Below are positions 22,579 through 31,497 of a DNA stretch of 34,199 bases, in pieces. The translations under genes and the position numbers were made by a program. Source of the DNA: Candidatus Wallbacteria bacterium (lineage in GTDB: Bacteria > Muiribacteriota > UBA6191 > JACPRK01). The stretch spans positions 1-34,199 of the forward strand of contig JACQFU010000396.1 in the NCBI GenBank assembly GCA_016199905.1, written 5' to 3'. How positions within the stretch are numbered: position 1 is the first letter of the stretch; the number at the start of each line of letters is the position of its first letter. The notes under the pieces were generated by a model. That model saw only the letters and a list, made by a program, of their open reading frames with translations. It ran no database searches and was not told the DNA's origin.

Positions 22579-25500
22579 ATGCTCGCCAACAAACGCTTCA
22601 ACCCCAAGGCCCTCGTCGGAAAGTCCCTGCAGCAAGGCCGGTACGTGCTGAAGCATTTTCTCGGCGCGGGCTCCTTTGCCTACGTTTTCAAGGCCGAGGA
22701 AATGCTCGGGGGCCAGCGGCTGCGCGACGTGGCCGTCAAGTGGATCGTGGAGGGCGACCCGGCGTCGATCCTGAGCGAGGCCCAGGCGCTGGCAGCCATG
22801 CCCCCGCACCCCAACATCGTCACCTTCCTCACGAGTCTTCCTTTGGCGCCGCCGGCCACGGGCCTACTGCTGGTGCTGGAGTTCGTGGAGGGCAAGCCGC
22901 TGGACCGTCTGCTGATGGAGGGCGTGGCCCTGCCGCCCGAGGACGCCGGAAGGCTCCTCGACCACGTGCTGGCCGGGCTGGCCCATGCGCACGCCCACAA
23001 GGTCGTTCACCGCGACCTGAAGCCCGAGAACATCCTGGCCCGCCCCGACGGCATCCTCAAGATCACCGACTTCGGCATCGCCCGCTCGTCCCAGGCGTCC
23101 AAGAAGACCTCGGAGGACGTCATCAAGGGGACGCCGGCATACATGGCTCCGGAGCAGTTCGGCCGGCGACACGATCACCGCGTCGACATCTATGCGGCGG
23201 GTGTGATGGCCTACGAGATGCTCGTCGGGCGCCGACCGTTCACGGGCACTCCCCTGGAGATCATGCGCGGTCATGTCATGGAGGCGCCGGAGATCCCGGC
23301 CCACCTGCCGGCCGCGCTGCGGGACTTCCTCGACCGATCGCTGGCCAAGAACCCCGACGACCGCTACGCCACCGCCGAGGAGATGCGCCGGGCTCTGGTC
23401 GCCGCGATCGCGCCTCAGCCCGAACCGACCGGTCGACGCAAGGAGCCGACTCTCTCGGGCCGCGCGACCCGCGACCTCGAGGGGCGCGCCACGGCGCAGT
23501 TCACCGGCAACCGAAAGCGGGCCCATGCGGCGGCGACGCGGCCCGCCGTGCTCGAGAGTCACCCGGACAAGGCTCCGCAGGCCTCCGTCGAATGGCGCTT
23601 GCCCCCGGGAAGCCGCCTCCTGGCGTCGATCGCCGGACAGGCGTTGCCCGGGATGACGCGCCTGGCGCAGCGAGTTGCGGCCGGGCTGAAGGTGGACAGC
23701 GCCTTCCGGCATCCGGCGTACATTCTGCGGCGCGCGCTCAGCTACGAGAAGCGCCAGGTGGTGGAGCGCTTCGACGTCTACCGCAATCAGCGCTTCAGCA
23801 AGCCCGTGTTCGAGGCCGCGTCGGACATCGATCCGTGGGAGCCGATGTTCGGCGTGGAGCGCCCCACAGGCGACAAGCGACTCACCGAGCTGCGAATCCC
23901 TTCCACCGAGCGGCAGATGAAGTGCCTCCACTGCCGTGGGCGAGGACGAGCGAAGTGCGCGGCCTGCAACGGCGAAGATTCCGTGCTGTGCGACGTTTGC
24001 AAGGGGTCCGCCGAGTCGGAGTGCGCCGACTGCCAGGGCATGGGCGATCGGGTCGGCTACCTGGTCATCGAAGCGCACTGGGAGACCCAGCACGCCGTCA
24101 ACGTCCTGAAGCCGCCGCCGGTAGATGCGGACGTCACAGTGGAGGATCTGGCCGACGCCCCGGCAGAGAGGCTGATGCGCCTCAACGGCGGGGTTCTGGC
24201 CGTCACCGATCTGCCGTCGCCGTTCCCGTGGCCGGACCTGCTCCCGCCGATCCGATCGCTGCTGGAATCGATCACGATCATTGGCGACTCGGCCTCGGTG
24301 GACGACGACCTGACGGTCGACTTCGTCTGGATCGGACACGCGATTTGCGAGCTCAAGGGCGAAGAAGCCAGCGTCGACGCCGTGCCGGAAGGAGGCTTCG
24401 CAACGTGTGAGCCCCGCTTACTCGACATCTTGAGAGACCGGGCCTTCGGCATGCTGAGGGATGTCGAGTTCTGGGACAACGAGCCGATGGAAGCGCTGTC
24501 GCTGGCCCGCGAGGCGCTGGGACCCGAGGGTCCACCCGACTGGCGAGATCCGGTGCAGGAAACCGCGCTGGGCCTGGTTCAGCGCCTGCTCGCGGCTGGC
24601 CACACGGGGCGCTTCCGAGACCTGCGCCGCCCGTTCTCGGAGCTGGTCGGGCTCGACTCGACGAACCGGTGGAAGCAGCGCTGGGCAGACGTGATCGTGG
24701 CCTACAGGCGCGCCCTGATGCAGGAAGTGCAAACGGCTCTGGAAGGTGACGATCCCGCCGACACGCTGGCGCGCGCGCTCACCCAGATGTCGGACCTGGA
24801 GATGCTGGCGCAGGAAGGCCCCGCCCTTTTCAAACTCGCTCTGGAGCGACTCCAGGACCTGCTGCGCAAGGGGCAGTTCGAACGTTCGGACCGTTTGATC
24901 GACGCCCTTCGCGGCGTGACCTGGCCGGTCAAGGGGGCCATCGAGACGCTGGCCGGACTGAAGAGCGGGGCGCTGCAAGAGCGCTGCATGACCGTGCAGC
25001 GGCAGTGCGATACCGGCGGGAAACCGGACGCCATCTATCGCGAGATCAGCTCGCTGCTGATGCTCTGCCCGGAGATCTCGCTGATGGCGGCCACGCTCAG
25101 GGCTTTCCGCAAGCGGCTGGGCCAGGAGCTGAAGGCCGGGCGGATCGTCGCCGGATGCCACTGGGGCCGGCGTCTGCAAGAGGAGCTGTCGCACGCCCGG
25201 CCCGACCTGGCGCCGCTGTTCGCGAGCATGCTCGACGGCCACGAGGACGAGTTCATCACCACCGTGGTCGACATGGTGAAGGACCCGGCTCGTTTCGGGG
25301 ACGCCCTGTCGCTGCTGGGACTGCAGGAAGTGAAGCTGGAGGAGGACCCGCGAGTCTCGACGTTGGCGGCCGCCTTCGACTCCGCCTTTACCGCCAAGCT
25401 CGCGGGGTTCGAGCCGACAGGCGCCGGAGGGGCGCTCTCCGACGAGCAGCAGCAGGAGCTGACCCGGGAGATGGGGGCCTGGATGCGGCTTCAGGGCTGG

Positions 25501-26541
25501 TGCTCGCGGCAAAAGTTGCCGCAGACTTTCGTCGGGCCGCTCTGGAACGCGCTGCGCTCGGTATTGCAGGGCCAGATGTACGACCGCATCCAGCCGTTGC
25601 TCGACCTGGCCGACCAGGTCCGAGGCATAGGCGACGATCCGCAGGTGGGCCCGCTGATCAACGCGTCGCGCGAGGTGAACTTCCAACGTTTGGCCAAGGA
25701 GGCGATCGCCGCGCTCGGGGAGAAGGGCGACTTCGACCACTTCCAGAAAACCTTCGGGCTGCTGCTGCCGCTGGTGCCCAAGCACCCCGCGGTGTCCGAG
25801 CTGCTGGCCGCTTTCCAGGTGCACCTCGTGGCGCTGGCACTGGAGGGTCGCGCCCGCGAGGTGGAATCGCGGGCCGAGCGGCTCCAGGCGATTCTCAAGA
25901 CTCAAAAGATGCACGAGCTGCCCTGGCTCCGGGACCCCGTCAGCAACCTGAACAAGGAGCTGGAGAAGTTCGTGCTCCAGCGCTCCTCGGATGCCGAGCA
26001 CGTGCGAGCCGCCCTGGAGACGATTGCCTGGCTGCGTTCGCGCAAGTTTCGCTGGGCCGAGGAGCTGGTGATACGGCTGGACCAGGCGCTGGATCGCTCG
26101 CCCGACAAGAACGCGCTGATGCATCGCTTGGCCCAGATCCCCGTCGAGCTTGTCGTCGCCGCCACGGACCCGCACACGCAGGTCCGAAAGAGGGCCCTCT
26201 ACGCCCGGGCCAGCCTCGACAGCGCACTCTGGCGCTGGGGAATGCTCGCGCTGGTGCCGATGGCAGGATACCTGTGGCCGTGGCTCGTCCGGGCCGCGGG
26301 CGTGCCGGTGCCGGGGCAGGCGCCCGTGACGCGGCACGCCGCGGCCGCCTGGGCGATCGCGGCGGTGGCTGCACTGATGTTCGGACGCTGGATCTCCGCC
26401 GCAGCCCGGTTCGTGATGGCGCGGCGCGACCCGCGAGGGCGAAGGTGGCGAGCCTATGCCCTGGGATGCGGCGCGCTATTTTCGATGTTCGCCTTCGCTG
26501 CGGTGGCATTCGCGCTGCGGATGGCCGGGGGGCGGTTGTGA
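22579..26541 (+). CDS. PknB-type Ser/Thr kinase with CxxCxG zinc motif and C-terminal membrane segments
   Basis: This 1320-aa protein starts with a complete Hanks-type kinase domain (about 20-285): LGAGSFAYVF glycine loop, Lys54 in DVAVKW, HRDLKPENIL with Asp146, ITDFGIARSS with Asp164 and GTPAYMAPEQF. At 449-485 four CxxC pairs occur exactly every 11 residues (Cys449/452, 460/463, 471/474, 482/485; CLHCRGRG, CAACNGED, CDVCKGSA, CADCQGMG), like the DnaJ zinc-binding region. A 700-residue helical region follows, and three hydrophobic helices lie at about 1219-1241, 1254-1280 and 1293-1317. All kinase residues are intact, so it is probably active and phosphorylates Ser/Thr. The ATG has GGAG six bases upstream. 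The stop overlaps the FGE-like gene by four bases. The substrate is unknown. Confidence 0.9.
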   Translation: MLANKRFNPKALVGKSLQQGRYVLKHFLGAGSFAYVFKAEEMLGGQRLRDVAVKWIVEGDPASILSEAQALAAMPPHPNIVTFLTSLPLAPPATGLLLVLEFVEGKPLDRLLMEGVALPPEDAGRLLDHVLAGLAHAHAHKVVHRDLKPENILARPDGILKITDFGIARSSQASKKTSEDVIKGTPAYMAPEQFGRRHDHRVDIYAAGVMAYEMLVGRRPFTGTPLEIMRGHVMEAPEIPAHLPAALRDFLDRSLAKNPDDRYATAEEMRRALVAAIAPQPEPTGRRKEPTLSGRATRDLEGRATAQFTGNRKRAHAAATRPAVLESHPDKAPQASVEWRLPPGSRLLASIAGQALPGMTRLAQRVAAGLKVDSAFRHPAYILRRALSYEKRQVVERFDVYRNQRFSKPVFEAASDIDPWEPMFGVERPTGDKRLTELRIPSTERQMKCLHCRGRGRAKCAACNGEDSVLCDVCKGSAESECADCQGMGDRVGYLVIEAHWETQHAVNVLKPPPVDADVTVEDLADAPAERLMRLNGGVLAVTDLPSPFPWPDLLPPIRSLLESITIIGDSASVDDDLTVDFVWIGHAICELKGEEASVDAVPEGGFATCEPRLLDILRDRAFGMLRDVEFWDNEPMEALSLAREALGPEGPPDWRDPVQETALGLVQRLLAAGHTGRFRDLRRPFSELVGLDSTNRWKQRWADVIVAYRRALMQEVQTALEGDDPADTLARALTQMSDLEMLAQEGPALFKLALERLQDLLRKGQFERSDRLIDALRGVTWPVKGAIETLAGLKSGALQERCMTVQRQCDTGGKPDAIYREISSLLMLCPEISLMAATLRAFRKRLGQELKAGRIVAGCHWGRRLQEELSHARPDLAPLFASMLDGHEDEFITTVVDMVKDPARFGDALSLLGLQEVKLEEDPRVSTLAAAFDSAFTAKLAGFEPTGAGGALSDEQQQELTREMGAWMRLQGWCSRQKLPQTFVGPLWNALRSVLQGQMYDRIQPLLDLADQVRGIGDDPQVGPLINASREVNFQRLAKEAIAALGEKGDFDHFQKTFGLLLPLVPKHPAVSELLAAFQVHLVALALEGRAREVESRAERLQAILKTQKMHELPWLRDPVSNLNKELEKFVLQRSSDAEHVRAALETIAWLRSRKFRWAEELVIRLDQALDRSPDKNALMHRLAQIPVELVVAATDPHTQVRKRALYARASLDSALWRWGMLALVPMAGYLWPWLVRAAGVPVPGQAPVTRHAAAAWAIAAVAALMFGRWISAAARFVMARRDPRGRRWRAYALGCGALFSMFAFAAVAFALRMAGGRL

Positions 26542-27353
26542 GGAAGCTGGGGCTCGCGCTGCTGGCCGCGGCGCTCGCGGCCGGCTCCGCAGGGGCGGCC
26601 GCGCCCGGCGACGCACACGCTGCCGCCTACTCGCGGGGCGAGGATTACGTCAACGCCTGGGACGGAAGCCGGATGATCTACATCCCAGGCGGCGTTTTCA
26701 TGATGGGCTCGGCCGCGGGCAGCGACGACGAGAAGCCAATTCATAAAGTGACTCTTTCGCCCTACCACATCGGGCGCACTGAGACGACCTGGGCCCAGTA
26801 CGCCCGCTTCTGCAGAGCCACCCGCCACGCTCTCCCCGAGCGGCCAGACTGGTGCAATCGCGACGACTACGCCGTTTTTGGCGTGAGCTGGGACGACGCC
26901 GGCGCCTACTGCCGCTGGGCTGGCCTGCGGCTGCCGACGGAGGCCGAGTGGGAGTTTGCCGCCCGCGGCACCGACGGTCGCACGTATCCCTGGGGCAACG
27001 AGCCCCCCGGCGAAGGCGGGGCCTGGCGCGCCAACTGCGGCTCAGGCGCCGGCCGTGGGGACGGTTTCGAGTTCGCTTCGCTCGTCGGCCGTTTCCCCAC
27101 GGGCGCCTCGCCGTGGAGATGCCTGGACATGGCCGGCAATGTCGCCGAGTGGTGCTCGGACTGGTACGACCCGCTCTATTACCAGATGAGCCCCGCCCGA
27201 GATCCCTCCGGCCCCACTCGCGGCACGATGCGCGTCCTGCGCGGTGGAAGCTGGTCCAGCCTGCCGTCCCAGCTCCGCGCCACCCGGCGCGACTTCGCCC
27301 GCAGCTTTCCCACGTTCAACTACTTCAACGTGGGGTTCCGCGTCGCCAAGTAG
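26538..27353 (+). CDS. Exported FGE-sulfatase (SUMF1) domain protein
   Basis: This 271-aa protein has a signal peptide (KLGLALLAAALAAGSAGAAA) and a formylglycine-generating-enzyme-like domain: MIYIPGGVFMMGSAAGSDDE, YHIGRTETTWAQYARF, AGLRLPTEAEWEFAARGTDG, YPWGN, CLDMAGNVAEWCSDWY, RVLRGGSWSSLPSQLRATRR and NVGFRVAK. True FGEs use two cysteines in the segment after GGS; here the segment reads SSLPSQL with no cysteine. The protein is thus unlikely to make formylglycine, and it may instead bind a partner, as FGE-like domains linked to bacterial kinases are thought to do. The GTG start overlaps the kinase stop by four bases (GTGA), so the pair is co-translated; the kinase may act on or with it. Confidence 0.9.
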   Translation: MRKLGLALLAAALAAGSAGAAAPGDAHAAAYSRGEDYVNAWDGSRMIYIPGGVFMMGSAAGSDDEKPIHKVTLSPYHIGRTETTWAQYARFCRATRHALPERPDWCNRDDYAVFGVSWDDAGAYCRWAGLRLPTEAEWEFAARGTDGRTYPWGNEPPGEGGAWRANCGSGAGRGDGFEFASLVGRFPTGASPWRCLDMAGNVAEWCSDWYDPLYYQMSPARDPSGPTRGTMRVLRGGSWSSLPSQLRATRRDFARSFPTFNYFNVGFRVAK

Positions 27354-27461
27354 GTGCCGGGGGCAGGTGTCAGGGGCTGCAACCTCAATCGCAGGTCACG
27401 TTCCGGGCGCGCGCTTGGTCGGGGAGACGGCGGCCGGGATTCGCGCCTGACACCTGGCACC
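27353..27461. repeat. Inverted repeat element between convergent genes
   Basis: The left arm GGTGCC (27353-27358) plus CAGGTGTCAGG (27364-27374) pairs with CCTGACACCTGGCACC (27446-27461). The left arm has five extra bases. The arms enclose about 70 bases. It looks like a repetitive extragenic palindrome or a large hairpin terminator for the convergent FGE-like and exported genes. No second copy occurs in the window. Confidence 0.6.
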
Positions 27462-27467
27462 CGACGT

Positions 27468-30053
27468 TTAGCGAGCTTCCATCACGGACATCGGGACGCC
27501 CCAGCGGTAGTAGCTGGGAGGCGCGGTTTCCTTGTGCGCCTTGACGAGCGCCTCGAGCTTGTGCAGCTCGACCTTGCCGTAGTCCGCGGCCTCCTTCTCC
27601 AGGCCCGAGCTCGAGAGCTCCTTGGTGTTCTCCATCCGCGCGAGCTGCTCGTAGGCGGCCCTATCCACGCTTCCGGGGATAGCCTTGTCCCACTTGTCGA
27701 GGGCGTCCCGGAAACGCTTCAGGAGCGCGTCCTTGAATTTGCACGCGTTGTTGGCGGGCCAGGTCCGGTCGATCAGATCCATCGTGTACTGCACCTTGCC
27801 CGTCTCCAGGTCGGCCGACGAGATCTGCAAGCGGCTCCAGAACTGCGCAGACGCCTCGGCGATGGTTCGCTCTTTTTCCTTGTCCGGTGACGCCGCGCCC
27901 GTGGCTGAGGCGCTCTCTTCCGTGCCCTCGGCGGCCGGCTTGGCCGATGCCAGGGCCGCGGACAACCCGTCGGCATCCACGGGGCCGAAGTGCATCGAGG
28001 GGACGAAGCCCTCTTCGATCTTCTTGGACTTGCGGAACTTCTCGGGGATCTTGATCTTGAAAGCGCGCACCGAGTTGGACGAATCGGCCGACTGCATCAA
28101 GGCGCCGATGATGTCGGCCTTCTCTGCGGGGGGCAGGGCGCCCACGCGGTTGCCGAGCCGATCGAGCACCGTCACACCGCGCTTCACGTGCGGCTTCACC
28201 TTGCCGGCAAGCGGCGTGGCAAAGAGGACTTCCTGGACTTCGTCGTTGGAGAGGTCCTCGCGGAAACGCTGCGCCTGGGCGTCGTTGATCTGCCGCTCGG
28301 TCTTCTCCTTGTTCTCCAGAGCCTGGCTGCGAGAAGCGATGGCCTTCATCCGGTCGCCGATGGCGGCGAGGTCCTTCGAGAGCGCGTCGGCCTTCGTCTT
28401 GATGCCGTTGACGTTTCGCTGCTCCCAGAAGGCACCCTCCCATTGGGCCGGCTGCTGCGCGCCCAGGTCGGACTTGATCTTGTCCACCTCCGACTTCAGA
28501 TCGGCGGGGGCATTCGGGGCGAGCTTCATGCCTTCGGCAGCCTTGTCGAGCGCAGCCTTCTGCTTGGCCAACTTGCCGAAGCTGTCCTCGGCGGTTACCT
28601 GATACTGGACGGCCTTCTCCAGGCGGTCGGCATCCTTGACGAGCTGAGCCATCTTCACCGGATCTCGGCGCGCGTCGAAGAGCGCCTTGGCCAGCGCGTC
28701 GGCGCTGGTCGCCTGCAACTTGCGCTCGATCAGCGCGCGGTGCTTGGCCAGCGGGCCGGCGAACGTGACGTCCTCGGGCTGCTTTCCCAGGACCCCTGCG
28801 AGTTGCTCGTAGCGCCGGGCGATCGTGGCCCCGCCTTCGCGGGCCGTGCGGGCATCCCGCTCCAGTGCGGCCAGCCGGCCGCGGGCGGCGGTTTCGATCT
28901 TGCGCGCCTTCGCCAGCTGCTGGCCGGCTTCGGCGATCTTGCCCGCGTCGATCTTCGGGTCCTTGACGACGGCGTCGAGAAGGCTCTCACGGGTCCACTT
29001 GCCGCCGCTCAGGCCGGCCGTTGCATCGGCCATGCCGCGCTCGGCCTGAGCGACCTGGGCCGCAGCCTGCTGGGCATCGCGACGCGCAGCGGCCACCTCG
29101 GCAGGCTCGTCGGAGGTCTGCTGCTGGCGGTCGCGGCCCGATCCGGTGTCGAAGTCGGAGCGGGTGGGCGGCTGGTTCAGGTAGACCAGCGCCTCGTCGG
29201 GCATCTGCGAGAGCTTCAGGGCGACGCCGAACGCCTTGTCGTCCATCATCAGGCCCTGCAGGTAGGTGGCGCCGAACTGCAGCGCGCCCTTGTCCAGGTC
29301 ACGCTCGAACTTCTGGGCCAGCTTGTCGGGGTCGATGGCCTCGTCGGGCTTGATGTCCACCTTGTAGGCGGGGCCGGCAGCGACCGTGAGGTCGCGAAGG
29401 TGCTCGGCGATGTTGGTGAGAAGCGGGGCCGGCGGCTGCTGGTCGCGGGCGAAGCGCAGGAAGCTGGCCACAACGGTGAAGTCGTCGGAGTCGTGCTGCT
29501 TGTCGAACCAGCCCTTGGTGCGGGCTTTGTAGAGCGAATAGTTCGTTTGAGTCGAGAGGTCGCCCTTCATCTTCTCGCGGGCGTGCTGCGCGTTCTTGGG
29601 GAAATCGGGAGTCATGTGCTGCACCTGGTCGAACCAGGCCTTCAGCAACTGCAGGTCTCGGAAGCTGGCGCGGGCCAGGGTCTCGCGATCGAAGCCGACT
29701 CGGCTGGTGCCGATGACCTCCGCCAGATGGTCCCGGGCCTCGGAGGTTCCATCCTGGTTCCCGCCGTCGACCCGGTCGTACTTGACCTTTCCCTTCGGCT
29801 TCTGTTGGGGCTGCTCCTCGGGCGGCCGCTGCTGGCGGTCCGGGCCCTTGTTTCGCAGGTCGCCGAAATCGAAGTCGTCAGCCGCGCTGGGCCGCTGTGG
29901 CTGCCGGACTTCCGCGGCCGTCGGCGTGGCGTCCTCGGCATCGTCGAGCGGACCGGCCAGCGCCGGCCCCGACGCAGCCCCCGCCGCAAGGATGGCAAGG
30001 GCGACCAAGACGTGACGGTACTCGAACCGGTGGTAGGGCTGGGCAGGATTCAC
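27468..30053 (-). CDS. Large exported charged, mostly helical protein of unknown function
   Basis: This 861-aa protein is of no family I recognise. It has a signal peptide or N-terminal anchor (YRHVLVALAILAAGAASGPA, then LAGPL). A disordered Pro/Gln/Arg-rich stretch (PDRQQRPPEEQPQQKPKGKV) follows. Most of the rest (about 150-860) is charged and helix-forming with few cysteines, for example QVQHMTPDFPKNAQHAREKM and AKQKAALDKAAEGMKLAPNA. A run ARRDAQQAAAQVAQAERGMA is likely coiled coil. No transmembrane segment is evident after the N-terminus. The GTG start at 30053 has GAGG six bases upstream. It follows the agmatinase gene by 90 bases on the same strand and may be transcribed with it. A structural or scaffold role outside the cytoplasm is a guess. 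Confidence 0.72.
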   Translation of the reverse strand: MNPAQPYHRFEYRHVLVALAILAAGAASGPALAGPLDDAEDATPTAAEVRQPQRPSAADDFDFGDLRNKGPDRQQRPPEEQPQQKPKGKVKYDRVDGGNQDGTSEARDHLAEVIGTSRVGFDRETLARASFRDLQLLKAWFDQVQHMTPDFPKNAQHAREKMKGDLSTQTNYSLYKARTKGWFDKQHDSDDFTVVASFLRFARDQQPPAPLLTNIAEHLRDLTVAAGPAYKVDIKPDEAIDPDKLAQKFERDLDKGALQFGATYLQGLMMDDKAFGVALKLSQMPDEALVYLNQPPTRSDFDTGSGRDRQQQTSDEPAEVAAARRDAQQAAAQVAQAERGMADATAGLSGGKWTRESLLDAVVKDPKIDAGKIAEAGQQLAKARKIETAARGRLAALERDARTAREGGATIARRYEQLAGVLGKQPEDVTFAGPLAKHRALIERKLQATSADALAKALFDARRDPVKMAQLVKDADRLEKAVQYQVTAEDSFGKLAKQKAALDKAAEGMKLAPNAPADLKSEVDKIKSDLGAQQPAQWEGAFWEQRNVNGIKTKADALSKDLAAIGDRMKAIASRSQALENKEKTERQINDAQAQRFREDLSNDEVQEVLFATPLAGKVKPHVKRGVTVLDRLGNRVGALPPAEKADIIGALMQSADSSNSVRAFKIKIPEKFRKSKKIEEGFVPSMHFGPVDADGLSAALASAKPAAEGTEESASATGAASPDKEKERTIAEASAQFWSRLQISSADLETGKVQYTMDLIDRTWPANNACKFKDALLKRFRDALDKWDKAIPGSVDRAAYEQLARMENTKELSSSGLEKEAADYGKVELHKLEALVKAHKETAPPSYYRWGVPMSVMEAR

Positions 30054-30143
30054 GAAGGGCCTCTCTTATGCTCCCGATTTCGGTATGGGGAGGAACAGCG
30101 CTGTTGCGCCAAGGCTTACTACGGGCCAGGGGCCGTCATGGTT

Positions 30144-31199
30144 TCACGGCCCGCATCTTTCTCCGGACACCAAGGTCCATATGGCCATCTTGTAGAGCAT
30201 CCGAGCGCCGACGTTGGCGTCCCACTCGTCGCCGTCGGGGCCTGGCGCCACTTCGCAGAGGTCGAAGCCGACGATCCGGCGCCCCGACCGCGCCACGGCG
30301 CGAACCAGAAAGCAGGCATCCTGAAACGAGAGCCCTCCGGGCACGGGCGTCCCCGTGTGGGGACAGAGCGCCGGATCGAGCCCGTCGATGTCGAAGCTCA
30401 GCCAAACGTGCTGAGGCAGAGGATGGATCATGCGCTCCACGAGTTGCGCCCAGGGGGTGCCGCCGAACCTGGCGTCCGCCAAGCTCGCGTCGAAGAAGAC
30501 GTGCACGCGATCGCGCTGGGCGCGGATCCGATCGTACTCCTCCTCGCAGAAGTCGCGAATGCCGACTTGCACCAGCGCATGGACCTGGGGGACTTGCCGC
30601 AGCACGTTTTCCATGATGGAGGCGTGCGAATACGTGAACCCTTCGTAGGCACGGCGCAGGTCGGAGTGCGCGTCCAGGTGCAGGATTCCGAAGCTCGGCG
30701 TGACGGCGGCGACGGCCTGGATGGCGCCAAAGGGCGAGGAGTGGTCCCCCCCGACCACTCCGACGAGCTTTCCCGCAGCCAGCCATTCCGCGGTCGCCCG
30801 GCGCACCGACTCATTGACCAGTTCGGACAACTCGTTGACCTTTCGCAACGCCCTTCCCATCCTCGGATCTGTCTCGCCTGCGCCGCCCGCGGCGACGATC
30901 GGTGCCGCCAGGCCCTTTGCCTGCTGGTTCCAGGATCGGATCTCCTCGCTCTCGTCGAGCATCGCGATTCCAGCCTCATAGGCCCTGGCGGCTTCGAGAT
31001 CGAAGAGGTCGACCTGCCGGCTCGCCGCCAGGATTGAAGAGGGGCCCGCGGAGGTGCCGCCGCCGTAGGAGGTCGTCGCCTCCCAGGGCACGGGGATCAG
31101 AACCAGTGCGGCCTGCTGCGGCGAGAACGGCAAGCCAAAGATGCCCGCACCCGCGGCCGCCGGCGCGTTCGGATCGAAACCACTTATGGAAGCGCCCAT
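30144..31199 (-). CDS. Agmatinase/arginase family protein
   Basis: This 351-aa ureohydrolase has a binuclear manganese site: VGVVGGDHSSPFGAIQAV (His), ILHLDAHSDLRRAYEG (Asp, His, Asp) and LSFDIDGLDPALCPHTGTPV (two Asp), so all six metal ligands are present. Family members hydrolyse agmatine, arginine, guanidinobutyrate or similar to urea and an amine; the substrate here is not fixed. ATG 31199 was chosen over the ATG at 31277: the usual family N-terminus begins around GASISGFDPN, and the upstream ATG lies in the sequence TGGTATTCT, which is an extended -10. Upstream is a divergent signalling gene. No polyamine synthesis partner is next to it. Confidence 0.9.
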   Translation of the reverse strand: MGASISGFDPNAPAAAGAGIFGLPFSPQQAALVLIPVPWEATTSYGGGTSAGPSSILAASRQVDLFDLEAARAYEAGIAMLDESEEIRSWNQQAKGLAAPIVAAGGAGETDPRMGRALRKVNELSELVNESVRRATAEWLAAGKLVGVVGGDHSSPFGAIQAVAAVTPSFGILHLDAHSDLRRAYEGFTYSHASIMENVLRQVPQVHALVQVGIRDFCEEEYDRIRAQRDRVHVFFDASLADARFGGTPWAQLVERMIHPLPQHVWLSFDIDGLDPALCPHTGTPVPGGLSFQDACFLVRAVARSGRRIVGFDLCEVAPGPDGDEWDANVGARMLYKMAIWTLVSGERCGP

Positions 31200-31267
31200 G
31201 TCCGTCTGCCGAAGACTGTGAGAATTTTCGTTTGCCCCGTCGGACTTCTTGACACCGCGAAGGCGCG

Positions 31268-31276
31268 AGAATACCA
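31268..31276 (-). promoter_or_regulatory. Extended -10 promoter of the agmatinase-family gene
   Basis: The minus strand reads TGGTATTCT (TGn plus TATTCT), 68 bases before ATG 31199. If it is the promoter, transcription starts around 31261 and the ATG at 31277 is not part of the mRNA. Confidence 0.45.
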
Positions 31277-31413
31277 TGTCGCACTCCGTTTCCCCTGGGA
31301 AATCGTCCTCGCGCGCGACGCGAGACGGACGGCTTCGCGGGTGCTCGGACGCCAGGACCTAGGCAGCTAGCGAGGACAGTCATCGGCCACTCATTAGTCC
31401 GCGAACAAGGCGG

Positions 31414-31419
31414 CATAAT
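31414..31419 (+). promoter_or_regulatory. Candidate -10 of the receiver-histidine kinase gene
   Basis: CATAAT matches TATAAT at five of six positions and lies 78 bases before the ATG at 31498. No good -35 is seen. The 298-base space between the divergent agmatinase and kinase genes holds nothing else I can identify. Confidence 0.3.
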
Positions 31420-31497
31420 CCGGGTACAACCCCTTCCGGGAGAGGAATCGACGCTCGAAGCAACTTTCCCAGCGGGCCACTCCATGGAGCAAACGGG

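Noticed and set aside
27990..31037. A 1015-codon plus-strand frame opposite the exported orphan and agmatinase genes
   Set aside because: It crosses two minus-strand genes and their intergenic region. The minus-strand agmatinase motifs and signal peptide are clear; this frame shows only repetitive Leu/Gly/Val shadow text.
31200..31277. ATG 31277 as agmatinase start, with GGAG six bases upstream
   Set aside because: The bases around it read as an extended -10 and the added 26 residues do not resemble the family N-terminus; kept as an alternative only.
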